From assembly GCA_028293095.1 (NCBI GenBank), contig JAQGPK010000218.1, positions 1 through 10,116 of the forward strand: 10,116 bases of DNA, written 5' to 3'. Below the pieces are notes generated by a model, which worked only from the letters and a program-made list of their open reading frames with translations, was not told where the DNA came from and did not search any database. The DNA is from Chlamydiia bacterium (GTDB taxonomy: Bacteria > Chlamydiota > Chlamydiia > Chlamydiales > FEN-1388). This document shows, piece by piece, positions 1-7,308 of this stretch. The translations under genes and the position numbers were made by a program. The stretch's first letter is position 1, and every line of letters starts with the position of its first letter.

Positions 1-776
1 ATTTGTGTATTTTCAGAGAGATGCTGTACATCTTGAATACGTATTGTACAGCCAGAAGTAGAGAGAGACTGTAGTAATGCTATGGCATCTTTTTTTGTGG
101 TAATGCGGGTTATGATACCTTTAATCAGTTCATTTTCGCCAGTATCAGTGTAAAATAACTTTATTGGTAAGTGCGTATGCGTCTTTTGAATGCTTTGTAA
201 ATCTTTGGAATCACAGAGAGAGAACAAAGCTTCTTTGTATTCTTGAAGCACCTTTTCAAAAGATGGGTTTTTTCGTAACTTTTTCATATCTGGCAGGGAG
301 ATGTGCACTAATTCGGATTCGATCAATGTTGTAAACTGTTCATTGGAATTGATCATGTTTTTTAAGTCGCCTATACCAAGAACGGCGCTTTTTACTGCTT
401 GTACATGCCCTTCATGTGTTTTTCCAATCTCTTGGAGTAAGTACTTTTCTTGTTGTAGCTTGGCAAGGAGCTCTGTATTGCCTGTATTTTTTCTGCAGAG
501 GATTTTTTGAAAAATAGTTGATTCTTTTGTAACGGTGATATGCTTAGAAAATGCAGTTACAAAATCAATGAGCTTTTTGGCATTTTCAGTGCCAGAAGTT
601 GCGAAATTGTCATCAGTACAAATGGCATCAATACATTGAGAGATACTTTCAATAGTTTTAGTAATGTCGTCGTTAGTTAATTTGGTGATAGTTCGTTTGT
701 CAAATTGGACTTTTCCATTAGATAGTTGGGGAACGACAAACTCTTGATCAAAATTCCAGCCACCAACAGTTGACAT
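1..776 (-). CDS. Hypothetical protein, N-terminal 258 residues (3' end outside window)
   Basis: I do not recognise this gene. The frame is open from an ATG at 774-776 to the left edge with no stop, so it is the N-terminal part of a longer protein. It begins MSTVGGWNFDQEFVVPQL. I see no signal peptide and no membrane-length hydrophobic segment. The composition is polar and Lys/Glu/Thr-rich with amphipathic helical stretches (for example around residues 105-135), so a soluble, mostly helical protein is likely. A weak Shine-Dalgarno AAGG lies 7 bases before the ATG. The gene follows pknD on the same strand after a 104-base AT-rich gap that holds its own candidate -10 box, so it is probably transcribed separately. 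A lineage-specific cytosolic or secreted protein would fit, but nothing seen decides this. Confidence is in the reading frame, not in a function. Confidence 0.7.
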   Translation of the reverse strand, partial: MSTVGGWNFDQEFVVPQLSNGKVQFDKRTITKLTNDDITKTIESISQCIDAICTDDNFATSGTENAKKLIDFVTAFSKHITVTKESTIFQKILCRKNTGNTELLAKLQQEKYLLQEIGKTHEGHVQAVKSAVLGIGDLKNMINSNEQFTTLIESELVHISLPDMKKLRKNPSFEKVLQEYKEALFSLCDSKDLQSIQKTHTHLPIKLFYTDTGENELIKGIITRITTKKDAIALLQSLSTSGCTIRIQDVQHLSENTQ

Positions 777-839
777 ACTATTACCTTGTTACTTGTATTT
801 TTTTTACAATTAACAAGAATAGTAATTAAAGTAAAGTCT

Positions 840-845
840 ATTATA
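840..845 (-). promoter_or_regulatory. Candidate -10 box for the 776-1 gene
   Basis: A perfect TATAAT on the minus strand lies about 64 bases upstream of the ATG at 776, inside the AT-rich gap after pknD. No good -35 stands 16-18 bases upstream (the best hexamer, TAGTTC, matches at two positions). In DNA this AT-rich a chance match is quite possible. Confidence 0.3.
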
Positions 846-880
846 TTTATTAGTTAAAAATAGAACTATGTTAAATTAAA

Positions 881-3800
881 TTAATCGCATTTCGCGGCGA
901 GCATATGAAAAGCCTCTTTCTTTTCTTGATCTTGAATCACATGATAAAAGAGGGTGAGCTGCTCATAGAGACAGCGCCTTTCCCAGAGGAAAGAGCGCGC
1001 AAGCCAGCCATCTTCAAGCTGCAGATTTCCCACGAGAAAATGTGCTCCCAGAAGAGGTGCTCGTGGATAGGGCATTTCAAGGAGCTGGCTGAATAGCAGG
1101 TGCGCTCTTTTCTCTCCATGCAATTTAGCCAGAGCACAGCCATAGGGGAAGTAGAGAGGGGAACTTTCATCTTCGAGCTCTTTTGGTGTGTATTTAGTGA
1201 CTATTCTCTCAAGAGAGTCATCGTCATGAAGATAGAGGTAAGCTGCCATCAGTTTTGCATCGATCGATTTTTCATTGCGATGCTCTAAAAGGGGAATCAC
1301 TTCTTGGCATTGAATGATTTGTTCGTTATTGATGGCTTGTTGTAGTAAGTAGTTAAGGGTGCGCTCTGTTTGCTTCGAGGTGATTTTCAAGGCACTTGCA
1401 AGTCTTTCTTGAATGGGCAGTCCCTTTACATTCAATACAAGATCAAGCAAAACAAAGTCTGCAAGTAGCCGTTTTTGTTCGGCATCAGAAAGGAGCGAGC
1501 GAATTTTTTTGAGTGTTTCGGTAGCTGTATTCTGTGCCCCAATTTGCGCCATTAAAAAGATAGCATCAGAGATAAGTGTGATGGGCAGGATAGGGCGTTG
1601 GAGGAGTTGATCGACACTTTCCTTGAGTAGGTGTGGCTTTGTCAGCCAGAAGGCAAGTTGGACACAAAAACTTAAAGTTTGTAGCTCTTCATCAAGTTTT
1701 CCACGCTCATGTAAGATAAAAGAGGGGACATCCCAGTTCTTTTCAAGACTGCTAAAAAGTTTTTTGGCAGCATGTGATTGAGCAAGTTGTGGAAGAAAAC
1801 GCAGGACAAGGCTAATGAATTCATAAGCTGCTTTTCGATTTTCTCTTGAGCTTTCATGCATACGAAAGGCGATTTGCTCTTCGAGAATCAAAAGCAGAGG
1901 GTGACGCCTGTAGCGTCTGAGTGCAAGCTCATAGCATTTGATCTCTTCATCATAGTCTTTGAGCGTTTGATAGATGAGCGCTTTTCCTAGATATTCAAGA
2001 GGAGCGCCTGGAGTTGACCTAAGTTCCGAAAATTCTTCATGGGCACGGGAGTAGAGCTCTCCGGCAAGCTTTGGGTTAGACTCTGTTTTTGCTTTTTCTA
2101 AAAGGGTGATGCCGGCACGGAAAAAAGCCTCTCTACCCTCAGCTCTTCCTGGGAAAGCTGCGCCTATTCTACGGTATTCAGTAAGTGCTCGATCATAATC
2201 TTTATTTGCTAAGAAGGCATCTGGAACAGTAAGACAGCCTATCATAATGTTTTGGCTGCCAATAGAGATTGTAAAGTTTTTCATTTCGAAGTCAGCATCT
2301 TTAGCTAAGATTCCAATGTGGTTCCCGATAACTGGAATATGGCTGACGTAGGAGAATTGCAGTAGATCATTGAGATAAAAGTAGATGTGATGATCAATCT
2401 TTTCGATGCGGATACGCTGTAGCTCGCCGACTGGCAGGACAATATCTGATGCTTCCACAACACAGACTGAAGAGCGTAATAGTTTTGTTTTTTTGACCTT
2501 TTCATTCGTAGATGCAAGCCAGAGGCAGTACCCTTCAGTAACTTGCCCCTCTTCATGAGCCGGATGTGAGAAGAGGATCCCAAGGCCATGCCCCTTTTCT
2601 CCTATCAATACTTCCGCTTCAATTTTTGTGTTGTCGGTAAAGGTGTCTTTAGAAACCATGAGGCTGACCCAATCGGACACATCAGTTGCACGGGTGATAG
2701 CTGTGTGTTCTGCGATCAAAACATTTTCTTGAAAAGCCCAGTCTTCTTTCTGGTTACAGTCAAGAGTACGCACTGGGAACCATTCAGATTTTCCTTCAAT
2801 ATAGTTTTCAAGACTTTGTATGAGTTCATCGATAGAGTGGTAGCGTGTTTTTGGATCAAAAGAGAGGCATTTTTTAACAATTTCGGATAACACCTGAGGC
2901 ACTTCTCGATAGGGGGCTAAGAGCTCTGGAGCAATGAGCTGCTCTTCTTTCCAGTGCTTTTTAAAGTGAGCCAGACTCTTTCTCTGAAAAGGAAGCTGAA
3001 GCGTTAAGATTTGATAGAGGATCACGCCGAGTGAATAGATATCTGTCTGGACAGTTGCGATTTGACCCAAGGCTCGCTCTGGTGCCATGTAGGCAATCGT
3101 GCCGACAACTTTTCCAATTTTTGTAAGCATGTGAAGATGACGCGATGGTGCGATGATCTCTTCTGTTAATCCCTCGTCTTCTTTTTCTGAAACAAGCTTT
3201 GCAAGTCCCCAGTCAAGAATCAGTACTTGGCCATACTTTCCGATGATGAAATTTTCAGGTTTTAAGTCGCGGTGTAAAACACCCTGAGAGTGAGCATACG
3301 CACACGCCTGGCATACTTGAAGAAAGATTCGTACAAGCGAAGGAATTGATGTGTGAGGATCTTTTGCTCTTTCGCGATGCTTTTCAGCCTCTCGTGCACG
3401 TTTGATGACTTGTTTGAGCGTTTCTCCTTCAACATAGGGCATCGAGTAGTAGGTGAGGTGGTCTTCTTGATGAATGGCATAAATCGGAATAATAGTTGGA
3501 TGGATCAATTGGCTTGTGATTCTTGCCTCTCGAAGGAAGCGGTTGTGTAGCTGTGGATGAGCTAATAAATCAGCCCGAATCCGTTTTAAAGCAATTCTTC
3601 GGCCGCAAATAGTATCATAGGCAAGGAATACTTCTCCCATGCCGCCTTTTCCAATGCTCTTTAAAATTTGATACTGGCCTATCGTTGTGACAACTTCAGA
3701 TGGTTTTGGGGATTGCTCTGCACGGAGAGAGATCGAGGCAAAAAGCTCTTGAAGTTCACTTTTTGGTGGCATAACAGCTGTAGGATGTAGTCTACAACCG

Positions 3801-3904
3801 CAGTAGGCGCAAAAGACAAGCGAGTGTTTGCGTTCGCTCTCTTCTTTTCGCTTAAAAACAGCGTTGCAGGTGGGGCATGTAATGGTTACGGGTTTATCTG
3901 TCAT
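881..3904 (-). CDS. pknD: Serine/threonine protein kinase PknD (chlamydial type)
   Basis: Hanks-type Ser/Thr kinase of 1007 residues. A zinc-ribbon-like segment at the N-terminus has Cys10, Cys13, Cys32 and Cys35. The kinase domain spans about 78-370: glycine loop 85-90 (GKGGMG), ATP lysine K107, helix-C E126, catalytic loop HRDLKPEN at 211-218, DWG at 231-233 in place of DFG, APE at 274-276, and R354 near the domain end. Residues about 380-550 look like a beta-rich, LamG/concanavalin-like module, and about 560-670 resemble TPR helices, followed by a long helical tail. The stretch around VPDAFL (560-565) and GAPLEYLGKAL (633-643) is characteristic, as far as I recall, of Chlamydia PknD, which is about 930 residues. 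No clear transmembrane helix is visible. In Chlamydia this kinase autophosphorylates and is proposed to act on secretion components. The start is supported by AGGA 10 bases upstream and a promoter just beyond. Identity is strong; substrates are unknown. Confidence 0.95.
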   Translation of the reverse strand: MTDKPVTITCPTCNAVFKRKEESERKHSLVFCAYCGCRLHPTAVMPPKSELQELFASISLRAEQSPKPSEVVTTIGQYQILKSIGKGGMGEVFLAYDTICGRRIALKRIRADLLAHPQLHNRFLREARITSQLIHPTIIPIYAIHQEDHLTYYSMPYVEGETLKQVIKRAREAEKHRERAKDPHTSIPSLVRIFLQVCQACAYAHSQGVLHRDLKPENFIIGKYGQVLILDWGLAKLVSEKEDEGLTEEIIAPSRHLHMLTKIGKVVGTIAYMAPERALGQIATVQTDIYSLGVILYQILTLQLPFQRKSLAHFKKHWKEEQLIAPELLAPYREVPQVLSEIVKKCLSFDPKTRYHSIDELIQSLENYIEGKSEWFPVRTLDCNQKEDWAFQENVLIAEHTAITRATDVSDWVSLMVSKDTFTDNTKIEAEVLIGEKGHGLGILFSHPAHEEGQVTEGYCLWLASTNEKVKKTKLLRSSVCVVEASDIVLPVGELQRIRIEKIDHHIYFYLNDLLQFSYVSHIPVIGNHIGILAKDADFEMKNFTISIGSQNIMIGCLTVPDAFLANKDYDRALTEYRRIGAAFPGRAEGREAFFRAGITLLEKAKTESNPKLAGELYSRAHEEFSELRSTPGAPLEYLGKALIYQTLKDYDEEIKCYELALRRYRRHPLLLILEEQIAFRMHESSRENRKAAYEFISLVLRFLPQLAQSHAAKKLFSSLEKNWDVPSFILHERGKLDEELQTLSFCVQLAFWLTKPHLLKESVDQLLQRPILPITLISDAIFLMAQIGAQNTATETLKKIRSLLSDAEQKRLLADFVLLDLVLNVKGLPIQERLASALKITSKQTERTLNYLLQQAINNEQIIQCQEVIPLLEHRNEKSIDAKLMAAYLYLHDDDSLERIVTKYTPKELEDESSPLYFPYGCALAKLHGEKRAHLLFSQLLEMPYPRAPLLGAHFLVGNLQLEDGWLARSFLWERRCLYEQLTLFYHVIQDQEKKEAFHMLAAKCD

Positions 3905-3928
3905 TATGTCATTTTCCTAGTTGGCATC

Positions 3929-3957
3929 ACTATAGAAAGAGAGCATAAGAAAAGCAA
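3929..3957 (-). promoter_or_regulatory. Candidate sigma70-type promoter of pknD
   Basis: On the minus strand, TTGCTT (3952-3957) and TATAGT (3929-3934) are separated by 17 bases. The start site would fall near 3922, giving a leader of about 18 bases that contains the AGGA before the pknD ATG. Confidence 0.55.
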
Positions 3958-4057
3958 GTGCCTCTCGATCATACAAATAAAAAATCGGAAGTCATCTCTT
4001 AAAATTATTTTTAGAAATCGCTAAGGGAGTTGTTTTTGAGGTTCATAGCGAAGATCG

Positions 4058-4086
4058 TTGCGATAAATAAAAGAGATCTATATAAT
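4058..4086 (+). promoter_or_regulatory. Candidate sigma70-type promoter of brnQ
   Basis: TTGCGA (4058-4063), a 17-base spacer and a perfect TATAAT (4081-4086) make the clearest promoter in the window. Transcription would begin near 4093, about 35 bases before the brnQ ATG. It diverges from the pknD promoter, and the two are about 100 bases apart. Confidence 0.65.
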
Positions 4087-4127
4087 AGTAGAGATTATTT
4101 TAATAATTCAAATGATAAAGGGCGCAA

Positions 4128-5282
4128 ATGAACTTTATAACCAAACGACTTCACGTTTTTTCTGTTGGCATGGCCATGTTCTCAATGTTCTTTGGTGCAG
4201 GAAATGTCGTTTTTCCTTTGCTCGTAGGTCAGCTCACTCAAGATAAATCGCTTTATGCTCTGCTTGGATTAGTGATTACAGCCGTTGGTGTTCCTTTTAC
4301 AGGGCTTTTCGGAATGACCCTTTTTGATGGCGATTACCGCGCCTTCTTTAATCGCCTTGGTAAAGGACCTGGAACCGTGATTGCGCTACTGATTATGGGT
4401 CTAATTGGCCCCTTTGGAGCTATTCCGCGCTGCATTACCCTTTCCTATTCTACTTTAAAAATGTTTTTCGGCTCGACTGCGCTTCTTCCCTTTAGTATTC
4501 TCGCCTGTCTCCTTATTTACGTTCTTACAGTTCGTAAAAATCGAATCATGGAAATTTTAGGGTATGTTTTGACTCCCTTTTTATTGATTTCATTAGCCGT
4601 GATTATTATTAAAGGAATTTTTATTCATCCAGAGGTGGCTATAAATGAAAATATTTCAAATTTTTCTGCCTTCACGCATGGCCTTTTATCTGGGTATCAT
4701 ACGATGGATCTACTCGGCGCCTTTTTCTTCTGTTCGGTCGTGATTGAATCACTGAAACAGGTCTCCAATCGTAGCAATTTAGCACTACATCACAATGCGT
4801 TCTTAGCAAGCATTGTAGGGGCTTCTTTACTTGCACTTGTGTATGTTGGGATGAGCCTTGTAGCAGCACTCCATTCGGTGTCTCTTGCCGATGCCTCTCC
4901 CGATGTAATTTTAGGGACAATTGCTTTGAATGTTTTAGGCCCTTATGCAGGCATTATTACCTGTGTAACGGTTGCGCTTGCCTGTTTAACAACTGCAATT
5001 GCGCTTTCGACTGTCTTTGCTGAATATTTGCACTTGGATATTTTTCAGGATAAAATTAGTTATAACTCTTCATTGATTGCAACGCTTGTGGCAACTTTTG
5101 TTATCTCAACGCTTGAGTTTAATGGCATTGTTGCCTTTTTGGCGCCCATTGTGCAGTTACTCTATCCATGTCTGCTTGTATTGAGCATTGCAAATATTGC
5201 CTATAAGCTTTGGGGTTTTCAGTCTGTGAAGATGCCAGTTGCAGTAACATTTGCTCTCTCGTTGATTATCTCGCTTCTTTAA
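4128..5282 (+). CDS. brnQ: Branched-chain amino acid transporter BrnQ (LIVCS family)
   Basis: Inner-membrane secondary carrier of the LIVCS family, which imports leucine, isoleucine and valine with a cation. The chlamydial BrnQ has also been linked to methionine uptake. The 384 residues are almost wholly hydrophobic, with about ten or eleven membrane segments. The family signature MFFGAGN lies at residues 20-26 in the first helix, and a second conserved block, GPFGAIPR, at 94-101. The protein is shorter than typical BrnQ of about 430-440 residues, apparently through a shorter C-terminus; I recall chlamydial members as also short, so this is probably not a truncation. The ATG has AAAGGG about 5 bases upstream and its own promoter. 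An intracellular bacterium dependent on host amino acids would need such a carrier. Substrate preference is inferred from the family. Confidence 0.92.
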   Translation: MNFITKRLHVFSVGMAMFSMFFGAGNVVFPLLVGQLTQDKSLYALLGLVITAVGVPFTGLFGMTLFDGDYRAFFNRLGKGPGTVIALLIMGLIGPFGAIPRCITLSYSTLKMFFGSTALLPFSILACLLIYVLTVRKNRIMEILGYVLTPFLLISLAVIIIKGIFIHPEVAINENISNFSAFTHGLLSGYHTMDLLGAFFFCSVVIESLKQVSNRSNLALHHNAFLASIVGASLLALVYVGMSLVAALHSVSLADASPDVILGTIALNVLGPYAGIITCVTVALACLTTAIALSTVFAEYLHLDIFQDKISYNSSLIATLVATFVISTLEFNGIVAFLAPIVQLLYPCLLVLSIANIAYKLWGFQSVKMPVAVTFALSLIISLL

Positions 5283-5300
5283 AATAGGAAGCAATATTTG

Positions 5301-5350
5301 TTAAATACATGTAATTAAATATATAGTTTTTTAATATTAAAAATTATATA
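5301..5350. repeat. Two adjacent AT-rich dyads in the brnQ downstream spacer
   Basis: The first is an 18-base dyad at 5301-5318 around TACATGTA, flanked by TTAA on both sides, with one mismatched pair. The second, 5320-5350, is centred on AATATT with about 12-13 paired A/T positions, one bulge and a G-T pair. The second could fold as a weak terminator-like hairpin for brnQ, or the pair could be protein-binding sites before the next gene. No G/C-rich terminator stem is present. In DNA this AT-rich such dyads arise easily. Confidence 0.3.
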
Positions 5351-5352
5351 CT
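5347..5352 (+). promoter_or_regulatory. Candidate -10 box for the 5391 gene
   Basis: TATACT (5 of 6 matches to the -10 consensus) sits 38 bases before the GTG start and overlaps the right arm of the AT-rich dyad. The hexamer 17 bases upstream (TAGTTT) is a poor -35, so an activator or a weak promoter would be needed. It implies a leader of about 32 bases. Confidence 0.3.
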
Positions 5353-5390
5353 ATTAAATAATTTTACTAATATATCGCGAGGATTTTATT

Positions 5391-6446
5391 GTGGTTCGTA
5401 TTAATAGACGTACAAATTTTACTATAGAACAAGTTCCTGCAACTCAGGCTTCCTCTCAAGTTAATAATAAGAAAACTACCCTGTTTTCAAAAATTGGAAA
5501 TGCAGTACATGAAACTGTGAGAATTGTAAAAGAAGCTGCTTTACCTGTTATTACAGGAACTACTATATCTGCTATCAGTTACTTTATAAATCACTCAGCT
5601 GTTAGCAAAATTGTTGGAGGAGTAGGGTGTACTCTAAGTGGGGGATATTTACTTCGGAAAAGTAAAGTTATAGAAATTGTAAAAAATCAAGTGGTTGGAG
5701 CCAAAGAGGAACAGTTGAAAGTAAGTGGGGGTAGAGTAACAGCGGCTACTGCAGGCGCTATTTTGGCAGTTTATGGCATTGCCTCTATGGTGTTAGGTGT
5801 AAAAGAGTTGTTATATGGCTCAGATACGCTGATCCAGCCACTTACCGGTAGTGCAGGAGAAATCACATTAGTTAAAGACTACACTCGAGAAATGTTTAAA
5901 TGTCCTGAAATAGTGGAGCTTTGGCAAAAAGCGGTGAAGGAAGGCGGGGCTATTACGATTGCTTATGCAGCTGTAAAGGACTTTCCTCATAGTGCTGGTT
6001 GGCTGCCTGAACAACGTCAAATTGTCATCCGAGACGATGTGATAGAAGAGAGTAAGCGAATTACTATGACTCTTTTTGAACTTTGTAATGCTCACGGGGG
6101 TCATACCAATACCGGAGAGATATCTGCTAAATGTAGTCAGGGCGATATAAATCTCCTAGAGTATACGAAACAGATAATGGAGATAGAGTTCCGTTCTATG
6201 AAATGCCATCACACTGTTATCACAAAATGTGTTCAATCTCAAAAATGGGATAGCCGAATGATTTTGTATCATAAACTTTTTGAAACATCCGATTCACTCG
6301 AGCCTCATTATGAAATATTCTGGGACCGCTATTTCCGACATCCCGCTAAAGCAGGCCATCGTGAACTATTCAGAAAGCAATGGCAAGGGCTGTGTAAACC
6401 AACGTATTGCCAAAAGCACCCACAGGCAGAAGAGTGTGTCGGGTAA
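5391..6446 (+). CDS. Putative secreted or inclusion-membrane protein with possible zincin-like domain
   Basis: Unrecognised protein of 351 residues. It starts at GTG, preceded by a good GAGGA 7 bases upstream. Residues 1-30 are rich in Ser, Thr, Asn and Gln without a Sec signal, as is common in type III secretion substrates. Hydrophobic stretches follow at about 50-67, 73-88 and 113-137. The first two form a two-lobed block separated by a short turn, reminiscent of chlamydial Inc proteins. The C-terminal part (about 160-351) is soluble-looking. There, RQIVIRDD (209-216) is followed by a helix containing MTLFELCNA (226-234), then EYTKQIMEIEF (257-267). The strand followed by helix with a central Glu (E230) resembles the HExxH helix of zinc metallopeptidases, but both motif histidines are missing. 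Cys and His are frequent towards the end. An active enzyme, a degenerate one and a purely structural protein are all possible. The gene is flanked by AT-rich DNA and ends convergent to mqnD. Confidence 0.75.
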   Translation: MVRINRRTNFTIEQVPATQASSQVNNKKTTLFSKIGNAVHETVRIVKEAALPVITGTTISAISYFINHSAVSKIVGGVGCTLSGGYLLRKSKVIEIVKNQVVGAKEEQLKVSGGRVTAATAGAILAVYGIASMVLGVKELLYGSDTLIQPLTGSAGEITLVKDYTREMFKCPEIVELWQKAVKEGGAITIAYAAVKDFPHSAGWLPEQRQIVIRDDVIEESKRITMTLFELCNAHGGHTNTGEISAKCSQGDINLLEYTKQIMEIEFRSMKCHHTVITKCVQSQKWDSRMILYHKLFETSDSLEPHYEIFWDRYFRHPAKAGHRELFRKQWQGLCKPTYCQKHPQAEECVG

Positions 6447-6486
6447 CAACAATTTAGTGTTAAAGCTTTAAGAGCATTCGTGATTT

Positions 6487-7308
6487 CTAAAGAAAATCAA
6501 GCGCGGAGGGTTCAAGTAGTTCTTTTTCGATGGCTGCTTGAAAAAGAACTCGGATCGCATTCATTGCACGTTTGCTGACGCTTTGTGTGTTTTCTGTGAC
6601 ATAGAGATCGATATGCTTTGCGATCACCTCTCTATTTTTTTCTTGAGAATTGGCAATCACATAATCCACGCTTACAGTAGGATTTGCTTTTGCAAATGCA
6701 ACTGATTGCTGTAGAGCATCTGTCAGGTGAGTCAGTGTTTGATCTCCTAAAGTGCGCTTTGCCGCAATCACTCCAAGTGGAATTGGGCAGTGGAAGCGTT
6801 CTTGGAAAAGATCTCCTAGATCTTCGATTTCTTTGAGCCCATGAAGATGAAAAGTAAATCGTGTCTCATGAATTATCACGCCAGCATCACATCTACCTTG
6901 TAGGATTGCTGGAAGAATTTCATGGTAGGGAAGTGAGATAATTTTTTTTGGCTTATCAATTAAAAGTTTTAAAAGTAGCGCGGCTGTCGTAAAATCTCCA
7001 GGGACAGCAACGATTGCTTGCTGTATATTACAGTCTCTGTTTCGAGCAATAAGCTTAGGGCCTCCATCTTCACCGATGGCAGCGCCAACTGGTAGCATGC
7101 AGTACTCTTTTGTGATCTTTCCTAGACAGTAGGCAGAAACTTTTGTAAGAGGATAGATGCCTTCAAGGGCTCGTTTATTCAGCTCATCGATGTCATGTAA
7201 GTGTGGTGCTACATTGAAGGGAGTTTCAAAACGTCTATGAACGAGGGCATCGAAGGCAAACGTATCATTGGGGCATGGAGAGAAGGCAAATGGTAGGGTC
7301 GCCTTCAT
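6487..7308 (-). CDS. mqnD: 1,4-dihydroxy-6-naphthoate synthase MqnD (futalosine menaquinone pathway)
   Basis: MqnD converts cyclic dehypoxanthine futalosine to 1,4-dihydroxy-6-naphthoate in the alternative (futalosine) route to menaquinone, in the cytoplasm. The 273 residues match the family's usual 270-290 and have its periplasmic-binding-protein-like fold. Signatures are SPCPNDTFAFD at 10-20, LTKVS at 54-58, GAAIGEDGGP at 75-84 and GVIIHETR at 143-150. His147 there corresponds to the histidine proposed as catalytic in Thermus MqnD. PIPLGVIAAK (175-184) is also typical. The start codon overlaps the dnaQ stop by four bases, so translation is probably coupled. It is the last gene of the minus-strand cluster. 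I recall mqnB (futalosine hydrolase) following this gene in Chlamydia; here a convergent unrelated gene lies next instead, so the remaining mqn genes must be elsewhere. Confidence 0.9.
   Translation of the reverse strand: MKATLPFAFSPCPNDTFAFDALVHRRFETPFNVAPHLHDIDELNKRALEGIYPLTKVSAYCLGKITKEYCMLPVGAAIGEDGGPKLIARNRDCNIQQAIVAVPGDFTTAALLLKLLIDKPKKIISLPYHEILPAILQGRCDAGVIIHETRFTFHLHGLKEIEDLGDLFQERFHCPIPLGVIAAKRTLGDQTLTHLTDALQQSVAFAKANPTVSVDYVIANSQEKNREVIAKHIDLYVTENTQSVSKRAMNAIRVLFQAAIEKELLEPSALDFL

Noticed and set aside
301..510. Plus-strand 69-residue open frame
   Set aside because: It lies opposite the minus-strand gene at 1-776, has a composition typical of an antisense shadow and lacks a ribosome binding site.
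851..868. TAGTT/AACTA hairpin after the pknD stop
   Set aside because: Only five A/T-rich pairs; too weak to call a terminator.
2305..2589. Minus-strand 94-residue frame inside pknD
   Set aside because: Out-of-frame shadow within a well-supported kinase gene.
3824..4024. Plus-strand 66-residue frame spanning the pknD start and the divergent promoters
   Set aside because: It overlaps pknD coding sequence antisense and runs through the promoter region; no ribosome binding site or protein-like pattern.
4672..4920. Minus-strand 82-residue frame antisense to brnQ
   Set aside because: Basic, low-complexity shadow opposite a conserved transporter.
6280..6471. Plus-strand 63-residue frame overlapping the end of the 5391 gene
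   Set aside because: Different frame of the same DNA, no ribosome binding site; not evidence of a frameshift because the main frame ends cleanly at 6446.
6460..6499. Possible terminator between the convergent 5391 gene and mqnD (TTAAAGCTTTAA at 6460-6471; TGATTT/AAATCA arms at 6481-6499)
   Set aside because: The first has no loop, the second is a short A/T stem overlapping the mqnD stop, and neither is followed by a T-run on either strand.
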